DNA of 64,000 nucleotides from an uncultured Bacteroidota bacterium. GTDB lineage: Bacteria > Bacteroidota > Bacteroidia > Flavobacteriales > Flavobacteriaceae. Location: contig CACCAP010000005.1 of the NCBI GenBank assembly GCA_902544085.1, positions 62,001 to 126,000 on the forward strand, in the 5' to 3' direction. Under the pieces are notes generated by a model. It saw nothing but the letters and a program-made list of their open reading frames with translations, was not told where the DNA came from and did not search any database. How positions within the stretch are numbered: the stretch's first letter is position 1; each line of letters starts with the position of its first letter. Positions 16,660-27,980 of this stretch are shown one piece after another. The position numbers were made by a program, and so were the translations under genes.

Positions 16660-19600
16660 ATGGAATTAAATAAATCTAAAAAATTCAATAAAATCTCAAT
16701 AGGATTAGCTTCACCTGAAACTATTTTGTCAGCCTCAAGAGGTGAAGTTTTAAAACCAGAGACTATTAATTATAGAACTCACAAGCCAGAAAGAGATGGT
16801 CTTTTCTGTGAAAGAATTTTCGGGCCTGTAAAGGATTATGAATGTGCATGTGGAAAATATAAACGAATTAGATACAAAGGTATTGTTTGTGATAGATGCG
16901 GTGTTGAGGTTACAGAGAAGAAAGTGAGGAGGGATAGAGTAGGCCACATAAACCTTGTAGTTCCGGTAGCTCACATTTGGTATTTTAGGTCATTGCCGAA
17001 TAAAATTGGATATCTGTTAGGACTACCTAGTAAAAAATTAGACATGATCATTTACTACGAAAGGTATGTGGTTGTTCAACCAGGACTTGGGCTTGATATT
17101 GATGGAAATCCTTTAAATAAAATGGATTTTTTAACTGAAGAGGAATACTTAAATATTCTTGAAAAACTACCCCCAGAAAATCAGTTTCTTGAGGATAGTG
17201 ATCCAAATAAGTTTATTGCCAAAATGGGTGCTGAATGTCTCATTGAACTTCTATCAAGAATAGATCTTGATGAGTTATCTTATGAATTAAGACACAAAGC
17301 TAATACTGAAACGTCTAAACAGAGAAAAACTGAGTCCTTAAAAAGACTCCAGGTTGTAGAGTCGTTCAGGGAAGCAAATCAAGACAAAGAAAACAAGCCT
17401 GAATGGATGATTTTAAAAGCAATCCCTGTTATTCCACCAGAACTCAGACCACTTGTTCCGCTTGATGGCGGTAGATTTGCTACCTCTGACTTAAACGACT
17501 TATATAGACGTGTCATAATACGAAATAATAGACTTAAGAGGCTTGTTGAAATTAAAGCGCCTGAAGTTATTTTAAGAAATGAGAAAAGAATGTTGCAAGA
17601 ATCAGTTGATTCTTTATTTGATAACACTAGGAAGTCCTCTGCTGTAAAAACTGAGGCGAATAGACCTTTAAAATCACTTTCTGATTCACTGAAAGGAAAA
17701 CAAGGAAGGTTTAGGCAAAATCTTCTTGGTAAAAGGGTTGATTATTCAGCAAGATCTGTAATCGTTGGAGGGCCAACATTGAAGCTTTACGAATGCGGAA
17801 TCCCTAAAGATATGGCAGCTGAGCTTTACAAACCATTTATAGTAAAGAAACTTATTGAAAGAGGTGTTGTTAAGACAGTCAAATCTGCAAAAAAAATTAT
17901 TGATAAAAGAGAGCCTTTGGTTTGGGATATTTTAGAAAATGTTCTAAAAGGTCACCCAGTATTACTTAACAGGGCACCAACTCTTCACAGATTAGGAATA
18001 CAAGCTTTTCAACCAATACTCATTGAAGGAAAAGCTATACAGGTTCATCCGTTAGTTTGTACTGCATTTAACGCAGACTTTGATGGTGATCAGATGGCAG
18101 TTCATTTACCATTAGGTCCTGAAGCAATCCTTGAAGCTCAACTGTTGATGTTAGCATCTCACAATATTTTAAATCCTGCTAATGGTTCACCCATTACTGT
18201 TCCATCTCAGGATATGGTTTTAGGTCTTTACTACATGACTAAAAAGAAGATGAGCACTAAAGATCAAGTTGTAAAAGGTGAGGGTCTTACTTTTTATTCA
18301 CAGGAAGAGGTCACAATTGCATATAATGAGAATAAAGTTGACTTAAATGCAAGTATCAAGCTTAGAATTAAAGATTATGATAATAAAGGAGAATTAGTCA
18401 ATAAAATCATTGAAACAACTGTTGGTAGAGTTATGTTTAATGAAGTTGTTCCAGAAAAAGCTGGTTATATAAACGAAGTTCTTACCAAAAAATCATTAAG
18501 AGATATTATAGGTAGAATTTTAAAGATGACGAATGTTCCTGAAACTGCTGAATTTTTGGACCAAATTAAAGATATGGGGTTTGGTTTTGCATTCCGAGGA
18601 GGTCTTTCATTTAGTTTAGGTGATATCATAATACCTGGTGAAAAAAGCGAAATGATTGGTGCTGCTAATAAGGAGGTGGATTCTATAATCTCCAACTACA
18701 ACATGGGACTTATTACAAATAATGAAAGGTACAACCAGGTTATTGATGTCTGGACATCTTCAAACGCTGCACTTACTGAACTTGCAATGAAAAGAATTAG
18801 TGAAGATAAACAAGGTTTCAATTCAGTTTACATGATGCTCGACTCAGGAGCAAGAGGTTCTAAGGAACAAATCAGACAGTTGACTGGTATGAGAGGATTA
18901 ATGGCAAAACCAAAGAAATCTTCATCTGGTGGAGGTGAAATTATTGAAAACCCGATTTTATCTAATTTTAAGGAGGGCCTTTCTATCCTAGAATACTTTA
19001 TTTCAACGCATGGTGCTAGAAAAGGTCTTGCTGATACAGCACTAAAAACTGCTGATGCTGGATATCTTACTAGGAGACTTGTTGATGTTGCTCAAGATGT
19101 AATTGTTAATATTGATGATTGTAATACACTTAGAGGATTAACTGTATCTGCACTAAAGAAAAATGAAGAGATAGTAGAAACTTTAGAAGATAGAATTCTA
19201 GGAAGGGTTTCATTGTACAATGTATATAATCCAATCGACAATCAATTAATCATTGGAGCTGGTGAAGAAATTGGAGAGAAAGAAGCAAAGTTAATTGAGG
19301 ATTCGCCTTTAGATCAGATTGAGGTTAGATCTCCTCTAACCTGTGAGGCAAAAAGAGGGGTTTGTGCTAAATGTTATGGTAGAAATTTAGCTACTGGAAA
19401 AATGGTTCAGATTGGTGAAGCAGTTGGCGTTATTGCAGCCCAATCAATTGGTGAACCCGGAACTCAGTTAACCCTTAGGACATTCCATGTTGGAGGTATT
19501 GCTGGAAATATTTCAGAGGAAAATCAATTACTATCTAAATTTGATGGCACAACTGAAATTGAAGATTTGAAGACTGTTAAATCAAATGATAATGAAGGAA

Positions 19601-20952
19601 ATCAAATTGATTTAGTCATTTCAAGAACTTGTGAAATCAAAATTATTGATGATAAAACAGGTATTCTCTTAAGCTCGAATATTATTCCTTATGGGGCCTC
19701 TATTTTTGTGAAAAATGGCAAAAAAATTAAGAAAGACGAATTAATTTGTAAATGGGATCCATATAATGGGGTTGTCATCTCTGAATTCTCAGGTAAAATT
19801 GAATATGAAAATATTGAACAAGGAATTACATATCAAGTTGAAATTGATGAGCAAACTGGATTTAGAGAGAAAGTAATATCAGAGTCAAGAAATAAGAAAC
19901 TAATCCCTACATTACATGTTAAAGACTCTAAGGGTAAATTATTAAGGACCTATAACCTTCCTGTTGGCGCTCATCTTATTGTTGATGACTCCGAAAAGGT
20001 AGAAACTGGCAAAATTTTAGTTAAAATACCTCGAAAATCTGCTAAATCTGGTGATATTACTGGTGGGCTACCAAGAGTTACAGAGTTGTTTGAGGCCAGG
20101 AACCCATCCAATCCTGCAGTTGTTAGTGAAATTGATGGAGTGGTCTCCTTTGGAAAAATCAAAAGAGGAAACAGAGAAATTATTGTTGAGGCTAAGACAG
20201 GTGAGATTAAGAAATATCTAGTTAAACTTTCTAATCAAATTCTTGTTCAAGAAAATGATTTTGTTAAAGCTGGTATGCCACTTTCGGATGGTTCTATCAC
20301 ACCTAATGATATTTTGAATATTAAAGGACCATCAGCGGTACAACAATATTTAGTAAATGAGGTTCAAGAGGTTTACAGACTACAAGGAGTAAAAATTAAT
20401 GATAAACACTTTGAAGTACTTATTAGACAGATGATGCAAAAAGTCCAAATACAAGATTCGGGTGATACTATTTTCCTTGAAGGACAGATTGTTCATAAGA
20501 ATGAGTTTATTCATGAAAATGATACTCTGTTTGGTAAGAAGGTTGTTGAGTCTGTAGGTGACTCCCCTAACATGAGTGAAGGTCAAATTGTTTCTGCACG
20601 CGAATTAAGAGAAGAAAATTCTGTTTTGAAAAGAGAAGATAAAAATCCTGTTGTTGCACGTGATGCTGTGAATGCTACTGGAACACCTATTTTACAAGGA
20701 ATAACTCGAGCATCTCTTCAAACAAAATCATTCATTTCGGCTGCATCTTTTCAAGAAACAACAAAAGTACTCAATGAAGCTGCGGTAAATGGTAGGGTTG
20801 ATAACCTCTCGGGTCTAAAAGAAAATGTTATTGTTGGTCACAAAATTCCTGCTGGTACTGGAAACAGAGATTACGGTGATATGATTGTAGGATATGTTGA
20901 TGAATACAAAGACATGCTAGAAGATAAAAGAATAAGATACAATGAAGAGTGA
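16660..20952 (+). CDS. rpoC: DNA-directed RNA polymerase subunit beta'
   Basis: A 1430-residue beta-prime subunit. The N-terminal zinc-binding cysteines are in [22 protein letters not shown]. The magnesium-binding catalytic loop [12 protein letters not shown] lies near residue 470. The second zinc site is in [16 protein letters not shown], and the trigger-loop region includes [20 protein letters not shown]. No break or insertion beyond the usual Bacteroidetes form is seen. The stop overlaps the start of the DUF3467 gene by 11 bases. Confidence 0.99.
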   Translation: MELNKSKKFNKISIGLASPETILSASRGEVLKPETINYRTHKPERDGLFCERIFGPVKDYECACGKYKRIRYKGIVCDRCGVEVTEKKVRRDRVGHINLVVPVAHIWYFRSLPNKIGYLLGLPSKKLDMIIYYERYVVVQPGLGLDIDGNPLNKMDFLTEEEYLNILEKLPPENQFLEDSDPNKFIAKMGAECLIELLSRIDLDELSYELRHKANTETSKQRKTESLKRLQVVESFREANQDKENKPEWMILKAIPVIPPELRPLVPLDGGRFATSDLNDLYRRVIIRNNRLKRLVEIKAPEVILRNEKRMLQESVDSLFDNTRKSSAVKTEANRPLKSLSDSLKGKQGRFRQNLLGKRVDYSARSVIVGGPTLKLYECGIPKDMAAELYKPFIVKKLIERGVVKTVKSAKKIIDKREPLVWDILENVLKGHPVLLNRAPTLHRLGIQAFQPILIEGKAIQVHPLVCTAFNADFDGDQMAVHLPLGPEAILEAQLLMLASHNILNPANGSPITVPSQDMVLGLYYMTKKKMSTKDQVVKGEGLTFYSQEEVTIAYNENKVDLNASIKLRIKDYDNKGELVNKIIETTVGRVMFNEVVPEKAGYINEVLTKKSLRDIIGRILKMTNVPETAEFLDQIKDMGFGFAFRGGLSFSLGDIIIPGEKSEMIGAANKEVDSIISNYNMGLITNNERYNQVIDVWTSSNAALTELAMKRISEDKQGFNSVYMMLDSGARGSKEQIRQLTGMRGLMAKPKKSSSGGGEIIENPILSNFKEGLSILEYFISTHGARKGLADTALKTADAGYLTRRLVDVAQDVIVNIDDCNTLRGLTVSALKKNEEIVETLEDRILGRVSLYNVYNPIDNQLIIGAGEEIGEKEAKLIEDSPLDQIEVRSPLTCEAKRGVCAKCYGRNLATGKMVQIGEAVGVIAAQSIGEPGTQLTLRTFHVGGIAGNISEENQLLSKFDGTTEIEDLKTVKSNDNEGNQIDLVISRTCEIKIIDDKTGILLSSNIIPYGASIFVKNGKKIKKDELICKWDPYNGVVISEFSGKIEYENIEQGITYQVEIDEQTGFREKVISESRNKKLIPTLHVKDSKGKLLRTYNLPVGAHLIVDDSEKVETGKILVKIPRKSAKSGDITGGLPRVTELFEARNPSNPAVVSEIDGVVSFGKIKRGNREIIVEAKTGEIKKYLVKLSNQILVQENDFVKAGMPLSDGSITPNDILNIKGPSAVQQYLVNEVQEVYRLQGVKINDKHFEVLIRQMMQKVQIQDSGDTIFLEGQIVHKNEFIHENDTLFGKKVVESVGDSPNMSEGQIVSARELREENSVLKREDKNPVVARDAVNATGTPILQGITRASLQTKSFISAASFQETTKVLNEAAVNGRVDNLSGLKENVIVGHKIPAGTGNRDYGDMIVGYVDEYKDMLEDKRIRYNEE

Positions 20953-21247
20953 AAAGACAAAAAACATTAACATTGAACTTGACGAAAAGACTGCTCAAGG
21001 ACAGTACTCTAATCTAGTTGTTGTAAATCATTCACCAACTGAATTTGTGTTAGATTTTGTGAACATAATGCCTGGTTCACCTAAAGCAAAAGTTTGCTCT
21101 CGTTTGATATTAACCCCACAACATGCAAAAAAGTTTTTAAGAGCTCTAAAAGAAAATATTTCAAGGTTCGAGAAAAACTTTGGTGAAATTAAAGGTTTTG
21201 AGTTTGAAAATATTCCAATTAATTTTGGCCCAAAAGGAGAAGCATAG
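20942..21247 (+). CDS. DUF3467 family protein
   Basis: A 101-residue protein that overlaps the end of rpoC by 11 bases. It fits the DUF3467 family, which sits directly after rpoC in many Bacteroidetes. Central features are [20 protein letters not shown], a [20 protein letters not shown] stretch and a final helix. The function is unknown; constant linkage to rpoC suggests a role near transcription, which is inference only. Cytosolic, no signal peptide. The overlap implies translational coupling to rpoC. Confidence 0.9.
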   Translation: MKSEKTKNINIELDEKTAQGQYSNLVVVNHSPTEFVLDFVNIMPGSPKAKVCSRLILTPQHAKKFLRALKENISRFEKNFGEIKGFEFENIPINFGPKGEA

Positions 21248-21251
21248 TTAG

Positions 21252-21785
21252 ATGTTCAATAGAGTTGTTTTAGTTGATGAAAAAAACAATGAGATCGGGA
21301 CGGAAGATAAGTTAGAAGCTCACAAAAAAGGATTACTTCATAGAGCTTTCTCAATTTTTATTTTTAATGATAAAAATGAGATCTTGTTACAAAAAAGAGC
21401 TGAATCAAAGTATCATTCTGCTAGTTTGTGGTCAAATACTTGTTGTAGTCATCCTTTTAACGATAAATCAATTACCGAGTATGCCAATCTTAGATTAGCT
21501 CAAGAAATGGGTATTGAGACAAATTTGAAAGAGGTTTTTTCATTTATATATAAAACCAATTTTGAGAATGGTTTAGTTGAAAATGAATATGATCATGTTT
21601 TTTTTGGAAAATATAATTCTGACCCAAAACTAAACACAGATGAGGCATCAGATTTTAGGTGGATCAATTTCAAACAACTTCTGCTTGAAATTGCAGAAAA
21701 TCCTACTAAATTTACTTTTTGGTTAAAAAAAATAGTTCAAGACTATTCCTTATATTTTTTAGATTATGAAAATAACAATCTGTAG
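21252..21785 (+). CDS. idi: Isopentenyl-diphosphate delta-isomerase, type 1 (Nudix)
   Basis: A 177-residue Nudix-fold enzyme interconverting isopentenyl and dimethylallyl diphosphate for isoprenoid synthesis. Evidence: VVLVDEKNNEIG and HRAFSIFIFNDKNEILLQKR at the N-terminus, the active-site Cys in SNTCCSHPF, and the catalytic Glu in ENEYDHVFFG. It starts 4 bases after the DUF3467 stop and its last 20 bases overlap the next gene, so it belongs to the downstream end of the rpoBC transcript. Confidence 0.95.
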   Translation: MFNRVVLVDEKNNEIGTEDKLEAHKKGLLHRAFSIFIFNDKNEILLQKRAESKYHSASLWSNTCCSHPFNDKSITEYANLRLAQEMGIETNLKEVFSFIYKTNFENGLVENEYDHVFFGKYNSDPKLNTDEASDFRWINFKQLLLEIAENPTKFTFWLKKIVQDYSLYFLDYENNNL

Positions 21786-22173
21786 AAAGGCTCATTTCAA
21801 CGCTGCTCATAAACTTTATAATCCAAGTTTATCAAATGATGAAAATTTTGAAATTTTTGGAAAGTGTAGTTATGAGAATTTCCATGGTCATAATTATGAA
21901 TTAATAGTAAAAATACTCGGAGATATTAATCCTCAAACAGGTATGGTTATGGATTTATCAGATTTGAAGAAAATAATTAAAACAGAAGTTGAAGACTTAT
22001 TGGATCATAAAAATCTCAACCTTGATATTCCCTATTTCAAGGATATAATACCAACAACTGAAAATCTTGCAATATTTATTTGGAATAAACTAAAAAGTGC
22101 AATAAAAATAGATTGTAAATTGAGTATTGTACTATATGAGACACCAAGAAATTATGTTGAATATTCTGGTTAA
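21766..22173 (+). CDS. 6-pyruvoyl-tetrahydropterin/6-carboxy-tetrahydropterin synthase family
   Basis: A 135-residue member of the PTPS/QueD family. The zinc ligands are His in KAHFNAAHKL (H16) and the pair in FHGHNY. The Cys in FGKCSYENFHGHNY sits six residues before the first His of HGH, as in PTPS enzymes of animal type, and a Glu sits three before it, as in the PTPS-III variants that work in folate synthesis. It is therefore uncertain whether the role is queuosine (QueD) or folate/pterin metabolism. It overlaps idi by 20 bases. The end of the gene meets the convergent lipoprotein gene with a 4-base overlap. Confidence 0.88.
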   Translation: MKITICRKAHFNAAHKLYNPSLSNDENFEIFGKCSYENFHGHNYELIVKILGDINPQTGMVMDLSDLKKIIKTEVEDLLDHKNLNLDIPYFKDIIPTTENLAIFIWNKLKSAIKIDCKLSIVLYETPRNYVEYSG

Positions 22174-22847
22174 TTAATAAGAGATTTCAGTTCCATAGCA
22201 TATTTTGATTTTTTAATCCTATCGTCCAAACTATTGTAGATTGTATCCAAAATTTTGTTGGATTCTCTTAAATCTGTAATTGCAATATATGGGGCTATTG
22301 TATATTCAGAGTGCCTTATTGCAAAGTTTGCATTGTGTAAAAATTGCCTTTTGTTCGCATTTGTAAGTTTTTCATCATAGAAATTAATTGAATCTAAATC
22401 ATTAAGCTTCTTAAACTCTAAAGATTTGGAAATTAAATCTAACTTTTCATTATTAAATTTTTTATTTATTTCAAGATATTCTCTGTAGATAGAATCATTT
22501 TTAGATCCTTTTGAATAAACCTTATAACCAAAGTCTTTTAAACGAGTTTTTACAATAATTTCAGATTTTTCAATAAAAAAAGGAAGTTGTTTCGGGTCCA
22601 ACTCATTTTCATAAGTCAGAGAAAGTATCATGAGTTCAGGACCTTCTATTTTTCCCTTAAATTCAACTGAATTATTACCATTAAAATATCCAGAGTCAAT
22701 TTTAAATAAACTAGAATCACTAAACTTTTCAAGATAGAGAGTCCCTTTTTTTAATCCATCAACTTTGACAAGTAGTGAGAAATTATCTAAACTCTCAGTT
22801 TTTGAACAACTTAAAAACAAAAAAAATAAAACTAAAAAATATCTCAT
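22170..22847 (-). CDS. DUF4369-type lipoprotein
   Basis: A protein of about 225 residues. I place the start at the ATG at 22847, which gives a lipoprotein signal (MRYFLVLFFLFLSC) and begins 4 bases after the htpG stop; an ATG seven codons earlier overlaps htpG and is less likely. The N-terminal half (LLVKVDGLKKGTLYLEK, then DSGYFNGNNSVEFKGKI, then IEKSEIIVKTRL) follows the DUF4369 pattern. That domain usually precedes a thioredoxin-like domain in Bacteroidetes lipoproteins; here no CxxC or thioredoxin part is present, only a helical C-terminus. Likely anchored in a membrane facing the periplasm; function unknown. Confidence 0.8.
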   Translation of the reverse strand: MRYFLVLFFLFLSCSKTESLDNFSLLVKVDGLKKGTLYLEKFSDSSLFKIDSGYFNGNNSVEFKGKIEGPELMILSLTYENELDPKQLPFFIEKSEIIVKTRLKDFGYKVYSKGSKNDSIYREYLEINKKFNNEKLDLISKSLEFKKLNDLDSINFYDEKLTNANKRQFLHNANFAIRHSEYTIAPYIAITDLRESNKILDTIYNSLDDRIKKSKYAMELKSLIN

Positions 22848-22851
22848 TTCA

Positions 22852-24726
22852 TTACTTAATGATATCAAAGCTTCGTTTTATAAATGATGTAAGTTCTTCA
22901 CCCTTCAGTAAGTTCTGTGATAATCTTGCAAGATCTAGGGATTGTTTTATTAATCTTTCTCTCTTTGCTTTTGATTTTGAATTAAAAATTGTATTTATTA
23001 AATCATTATTTACATTGACAATTACATTGTGTATTTCTGGCATAGATCCAAACACATTGTTTCCACCTGATTGTTGCATATCTTTCATTCTTCTCATGAA
23101 CTCAGGTTGAGTTATAATAAATGGGAGCTCTTTGCTATCTAAAGCTTCTAATTGTATTGTATATTTCTCTTTTGGAATAACTTCTTCAATATAAGTTTTT
23201 AACTTATCCTTTTCTTTATCATCCAGCTTTGAAATGATGTTGTCCTCTTTTTTAATTAAATTATCAATTGAGTCAGAATCAACTCTGGCAAATGAGATAT
23301 TTTCTTTTTTTGATTCAAGTTTTTGAATCAAATGAGGTACAATTGGTGAGTCTAGCAAAAGAACTTTATATCCCTTTGATTCAGCTGCTTTGATATATGA
23401 ATCCTGTTCATCAACATTTGATGCATAGAGAATAATAGTCTTGCCGTCCTTGTCGGTTTGACTTTTTTTAATAACCTTAATGAGTTCATCGAACGTATAA
23501 AAATTATTATTTGTATCAGGATAGATTGAGAAGCTGTCAGATTTTTCAAAAAATTTATCTTCACTTAGCATTCCATATTCAATGATAATTTTTATGTCAT
23601 TCCATTTTTCCTCATATTTTTTCCTATCTTTTTTTACTAAGGAGTTTAATTTATCTCCGACTTTACGAGTAATGTAGTTTGATATCTTCTTAACAGCAGA
23701 GTCAACTTGAAGATAACTTCTTGAAACATTCAAAGGTATATCAGGGGAGTCAATAACTCCTCTTAGTAGTGTTAAGAACTCTGGAACAATTCCTTCCACA
23801 TTATCAGTGACAAAAACTTGATTTTGGAATAACTGAATTTTGTCTTTTTGAATATTTATATCATTCTTGATTTTAGGAAAAAACAGTATTCCAGTTAGTG
23901 TAAATGGATAATCCACGTTTAAATGAATATTAAAAAGTGGATCTTCAAAATTCATTGGGTACAAATCTTTGTAAAATTTATTGTAATCTTCATCTTTCAA
24001 ATCCTTAGGTTTTTTAGTCCAAGCTGGCTCAGTTATATTGATTATGTCATCAACAGTTTCTTTAATTTCCTTTTCGTCTTTTCCTTTACCAACTTTTTTT
24101 GAAATTTCTTTCTGTCCAAACTTTATTGGAACTGGCATGAAGCGATTATATTTTTTAAGAAGTTCTCTTATCGTGTTTTCTTCTAAAAAGGATTTTGAAT
24201 CTTTTGAAATATTAAGAATAATTTCTGTTCCACGATCAGTTTTTTTGGCATTTGTAAGTGAATACTCCGGAGATCCATCACATTTCCAGTGTACAGCAGG
24301 ATCTTTTTTATGTGATTTTGAAATGATTTCTACTGAATCTGAAACCATAAATGCTGAGTAAAAGCCCAAACCAAAATGACCAATTATTCCACTGTCTTTG
24401 GCAGAATCCTTATATTTTTCTAAAAACTCCTCTGCACCGGAAAAAGCAACTTCGTTAATATATTTTTTTATTTCATCGCCAGTCATTCCAATGCCCTGAT
24501 CAATAATGTGTAGTCTTTTATTTTTCTTGTCTATCTTGACTTCAATTATAGGGTCACCGTAATCATCTTTAAATTCACCTATGTTAGAGAGATGTTTTAA
24601 CTTCAAAGTCGCATCTGTAGCGTTGGATATCAATTCCCTCAAAAAAATTTCATGATCACTATACAGAAACTTTTTAATTAAGGGAAAAATATTTTCAACT
24701 GAAACATTAATTTTTCCTTTTGCCAT
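22852..24726 (-). CDS. htpG: Molecular chaperone HtpG (Hsp90)
   Basis: A 624-residue bacterial Hsp90. The N-terminal ATPase domain has FLRELISNATDAT, DQGIGMT and GHFGLGFYSAFMVSD. The middle domain carries the conserved NVSRSYLQ, and a C-terminal dimerisation domain follows. It lacks the eukaryotic charged linker. A good promoter lies directly upstream; the predicted leader is only about 10 bases and A-rich. The DUF4369 lipoprotein gene follows after 4 bases and is probably co-transcribed. Confidence 0.98.
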   Translation of the reverse strand: MAKGKINVSVENIFPLIKKFLYSDHEIFLRELISNATDATLKLKHLSNIGEFKDDYGDPIIEVKIDKKNKRLHIIDQGIGMTGDEIKKYINEVAFSGAEEFLEKYKDSAKDSGIIGHFGLGFYSAFMVSDSVEIISKSHKKDPAVHWKCDGSPEYSLTNAKKTDRGTEIILNISKDSKSFLEENTIRELLKKYNRFMPVPIKFGQKEISKKVGKGKDEKEIKETVDDIINITEPAWTKKPKDLKDEDYNKFYKDLYPMNFEDPLFNIHLNVDYPFTLTGILFFPKIKNDINIQKDKIQLFQNQVFVTDNVEGIVPEFLTLLRGVIDSPDIPLNVSRSYLQVDSAVKKISNYITRKVGDKLNSLVKKDRKKYEEKWNDIKIIIEYGMLSEDKFFEKSDSFSIYPDTNNNFYTFDELIKVIKKSQTDKDGKTIILYASNVDEQDSYIKAAESKGYKVLLLDSPIVPHLIQKLESKKENISFARVDSDSIDNLIKKEDNIISKLDDKEKDKLKTYIEEVIPKEKYTIQLEALDSKELPFIITQPEFMRRMKDMQQSGGNNVFGSMPEIHNVIVNVNNDLINTIFNSKSKAKRERLIKQSLDLARLSQNLLKGEELTSFIKRSFDIIK

Positions 24727-24742
24727 ATTTTTTTTTTTTTTT

Positions 24743-24773
24743 CAAATATATTTTCAAATGATATACCAAACAA
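24743..24773 (-). promoter_or_regulatory. htpG promoter
   Basis: On the minus strand TTG (24773-24771) and TATATTTG (24750-24743) are separated by 20 bases, matching the Bacteroidetes consensus. A run of As follows up to the htpG start codon. Confidence 0.7.
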
Positions 24774-24816
24774 AAAATACCGACAAAATGACAATTTTGA
24801 TTAAATTGCAAATGCT

Positions 24817-25812
24817 ATGTTTAGATCGAAAATAACAGGCCTAGGTTTTTTTGTCCCAGAAAATATTGTATCGAACGATGATTTATCAAAACTCATGGAA
24901 ACATCCGATGATTGGATTGCTGAAAGGACCGGTATCAAAAATAGGAGATGGGTTAGTGATAAAAAGCTTACAACCTCTCTCATGGGTACATATGCAGCTG
25001 AAAAGGCAATAGCAGATGCTGGAATCGATAAGAATGATATTGACTTTATTATCTTCTCTACTTTAAGCCCAGACTACTATTTTCCGGGCTCAGGTGTTCT
25101 TTTGCAACGAAATCTTGGCATCAAGGAAATTGGTGCCCTAGATGTTAGAAATCAATGTTCAGGATTCATCTACGGATTGTCGATTGCTGATCAGTACATT
25201 AAGTCAGGAATGTATAAAAATATATTGCTTGTTGGTAGTGAAATTCATTCTGGAGGATTGGATAAATCAACAAAAGGCAGATCAGTTTCTGTAATTTTTG
25301 GTGATGGTGCTGGTGCTGCCGTAATTTCTTCGACTAAATCAGAAAATGGCATATTATCTACCCATCTCCACTCTGAGGGAAAATATGCTGAGGAATTAGC
25401 AGTTATTAAACCAGCAACTACTCATTGGATTGATAAAATAAAATCTGATCAAACTGATGAGTCATATTGGCCATACATGAATGGAAATTTTGTGTTTAAA
25501 AATGCAGTAGTTAGATTTGAGCAAGTAATTAAAGAAGGTTTGGAATATTCAAATTTAAATATAAATGATATTTCATTACTCATTCCTCATCAAGCAAATC
25601 TTAGGATAAGTCAATTTATTCAAAAAAAATTAAAACTATCCGATTCTCAAGTTTTTAACAACATTATGAAATATGGCAATACAACTGCCGCTTCAATTCC
25701 AATTGCTTTGACAGAAGCATACCAATCTAATTTGATAAAAACGAATGATATTGTAGTATTGGCTGCTTTTGGTAGTGGTTTTACGTGGGGAAGTGCGGTA
25801 ATCAAGTGGTAG
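24817..25812 (+). CDS. 3-oxoacyl-ACP synthase III (FabH-like ketosynthase)
   Basis: A 331-residue thiolase-fold enzyme that would condense an acyl-CoA starter with malonyl-ACP to begin fatty acid synthesis. The catalytic triad is visible: Cys114 in RNQCSGF, His258 in IPHQANLRI and Asn288 in YGNTTAASIP. Full length for the family. It lies alone, divergent from htpG and convergent with the symporter gene (11-base overlap), not beside plsX/rpmF where a primary fabH often sits. It may be a second ketosynthase III with a different starter; I leave the symbol blank for that reason. Confidence 0.9.
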   Translation: MFRSKITGLGFFVPENIVSNDDLSKLMETSDDWIAERTGIKNRRWVSDKKLTTSLMGTYAAEKAIADAGIDKNDIDFIIFSTLSPDYYFPGSGVLLQRNLGIKEIGALDVRNQCSGFIYGLSIADQYIKSGMYKNILLVGSEIHSGGLDKSTKGRSVSVIFGDGAGAAVISSTKSENGILSTHLHSEGKYAEELAVIKPATTHWIDKIKSDQTDESYWPYMNGNFVFKNAVVRFEQVIKEGLEYSNLNINDISLLIPHQANLRISQFIQKKLKLSDSQVFNNIMKYGNTTAASIPIALTEAYQSNLIKTNDIVVLAAFGSGFTWGSAVIKW

Positions 25813-27265
25813 TCTTTCTTATCAAATGCAAGCCCAAGAATGTGATTAATCCATTAATTGGTAAAAGTTCATAGCCAATTTGATATTTTTCAAAAACCGA
25901 TAAAGGATCATAGAATATTAAACTTGTGAAAATCACAGAAAGTATACAAATGATTATGCTATACTTATCATGTATTGTATGATTTGTAAAAATACCAAAA
26001 CTAAATAGTCCAAGAAGTGGACCATAAGTAAATCCCGCAATAATTAACAAGCTGTCAATTACACTTGTGCTAAGAAGGTTTTTATAAACAACTATAGTTA
26101 GTAGTAAAATAATACTCATCAATACATGAATTATTACTCTTATTTTTTTTTGTTTTTTTTGATTGTACTGTTCTATGTTTAAAAAGTCAACACAAAATGA
26201 CGTTGTTAATGATGTTAGGGCACTGTCTGCACTACTGTAAGCTGCTGCAACCAGTCCAATTAGAAATATTATGGGTAAAATTAAACCAAAATCGCCACTG
26301 AAGGCAATTAAAGGAAACAATAAATCTGTATTTGGACGTCCATTTAGATCTGGAATTTGAACATCATTAATTTCAACATATTTAAATAATATTGAGCCTA
26401 AAACCAAAAATATAAAAGTTACAAATACAAGAACGAAACTAAAAACAATCATATTTTTTTGAGCATCACGGAGGTTTTTACATGTTAAATTTTTTTGCAT
26501 CATATCTTGGTCTAATCCTGTCATACAGATTGTAATGAACATTCCTCCCAAAAAGGACTTCATGAAGTAACTTTTGTTATAAAAGTCATCAAATATAAAA
26601 ACTTGGCTTTTTTTTGAATAGAATTCAGAATTTAAGAATTCAAATAGTGTTTGATCAAAACTATTAGTGATAAAAAATATTGAGATCAATACTGATAGGA
26701 TCATGAAAAAAGTTTGAATTGTATCAGTCCAAATTACAGTTTTAATGCCACCTTGAAATGTGTATAGCCATATCAAAATTATTGAAAATGTCACAGTAAT
26801 TTCAAATGGAATCCCCCATTGATTAAAAATAAATTCTTGAAGAACAATTGCTACAAGAAACAACCTGAAAGAGGCGCCTAAAACTCTTGAAATAAAAAAA
26901 AAGAGGGCTCCTGTTTTGTGAGAGAATTTCCCAAATCTATCACCAAGAAACTCATAAATTGATGTGAGACCTTTTTTATAATATATGGGAAGAAGCAAAT
27001 AGGCAACAATAAAATATCCTATCAAATATCCAATTACAACTTGAAAGTATGTGAAATTTATAGCCCCTACATCACCAGGAACTGAAATAAAAGTTATTCC
27101 AGACAGGGATGCTCCAACCATACCAAAGGCGACAATATACCACTTAGAATTTCTATTTCCTGAAAAAAATGTTTGGCTGTCAGATTTTCCTTTTGTTACT
27201 TGTGATATTACAAACAAGCTTAAAAAATAAACACCTATTATTACTAGAATTAAAAAAGAATTCAT
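25802..27265 (-). CDS. Sodium:solute symporter (SSS family)
   Basis: A 487-residue polytopic membrane protein with about 13 hydrophobic segments. SSS family signatures include [19 protein letters not shown] near the N-terminus, [25 protein letters not shown] and [20 protein letters not shown]. The Ser-rich motif in TM8 is the expected sodium-site region. The substrate cannot be told from sequence by eye (sugars, proline, sialic acid and others occur in the family). It is divergent from recR and has its own promoter. Confidence 0.92.
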   Translation of the reverse strand: MNSFLILVIIGVYFLSLFVISQVTKGKSDSQTFFSGNRNSKWYIVAFGMVGASLSGITFISVPGDVGAINFTYFQVVIGYLIGYFIVAYLLLPIYYKKGLTSIYEFLGDRFGKFSHKTGALFFFISRVLGASFRLFLVAIVLQEFIFNQWGIPFEITVTFSIILIWLYTFQGGIKTVIWTDTIQTFFMILSVLISIFFITNSFDQTLFEFLNSEFYSKKSQVFIFDDFYNKSYFMKSFLGGMFITICMTGLDQDMMQKNLTCKNLRDAQKNMIVFSFVLVFVTFIFLVLGSILFKYVEINDVQIPDLNGRPNTDLLFPLIAFSGDFGLILPIIFLIGLVAAAYSSADSALTSLTTSFCVDFLNIEQYNQKKQKKIRVIIHVLMSIILLLTIVVYKNLLSTSVIDSLLIIAGFTYGPLLGLFSFGIFTNHTIHDKYSIIICILSVIFTSLIFYDPLSVFEKYQIGYELLPINGLITFLGLHLIRKTTT

Positions 27266-27276
27266 AATACTTCTTT

Positions 27277-27310
27277 CAAAGATAATTAATTATGGTTCTG
27301 TTAAAATCAA
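27277..27310 (-). promoter_or_regulatory. Putative symporter gene promoter
   Basis: On the minus strand TTG (27310-27308) is followed after 23 bases by TATCTTTG (27284-27277), a full match to TAnnTTTG, 12 bases before the ATG at 27265. The spacing is at the upper end of the usual range. Confidence 0.5.
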
Positions 27311-27326
27311 GTTATATATTTACCTA

Positions 27327-27935
27327 ATGAATTTTTCATCAAAATTATTACAAGATGCGGTTGATGAAATATCTAGACTTCCAGGGATTGGTAAAAATAC
27401 AGCAACGAGACTAGCATTAAATTTAATTAAAGAAAAAGATGAAAATGTTATGAAACTAATTGCTGCGATAAAATCATTGAAAAATGGAATTCTTTTTTGT
27501 GAGCAATGCTGTAATTTGTCTGATAAGCCAATATGTGGAATCTGTAGTAATGATAAAAGAGACTCATCAATATTATGCATCGTTGAGGACATCAGAGATG
27601 TGATGGCTATTGAGAATACTGGACAATTTAATGGATTATATCATGTTCTTGGTGGAAAGATATCACCAGTAGACGGTGTTGGGCCTAATCAACTTACAAT
27701 TGATAAATTGATGGATAGGGTAAAAAAAAATAATATTAATGAAATTATATTTGCCTTAAGTGCAACCATGGAGGGTGATACAACTAATTACTATATATTC
27801 AAAAAGATTAATGATTATTCAATTAAGTTCAGTACAATATCCAGAGGGGTTTCTGTTGGAGATAATCTCGAATACACAGATGAAATTACGTTAGGAAGAA
27901 GTATTGTTAAGCGTATACCTTTTGATCAAAACTAA
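27327..27935 (+). CDS. recR: Recombination protein RecR
   Basis: A 202-residue protein acting with RecO/RecF in gap repair. It has an N-terminal helix-hairpin-helix ([17 protein letters not shown]), a four-Cys zinc finger ([16 protein letters not shown]) and a Toprim domain ([35 protein letters not shown]). Length is standard. It stands divergently from the symporter gene and is followed by the E2 gene after 45 bases. Confidence 0.98.
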   Translation: MNFSSKLLQDAVDEISRLPGIGKNTATRLALNLIKEKDENVMKLIAAIKSLKNGILFCEQCCNLSDKPICGICSNDKRDSSILCIVEDIRDVMAIENTGQFNGLYHVLGGKISPVDGVGPNQLTIDKLMDRVKKNNINEIIFALSATMEGDTTNYYIFKKINDYSIKFSTISRGVSVGDNLEYTDEITLGRSIVKRIPFDQN

Positions 27936-27980
27936 ATATAAATCTTTATAAATTTAATTTGGTAATTTTACTGTCTTACT

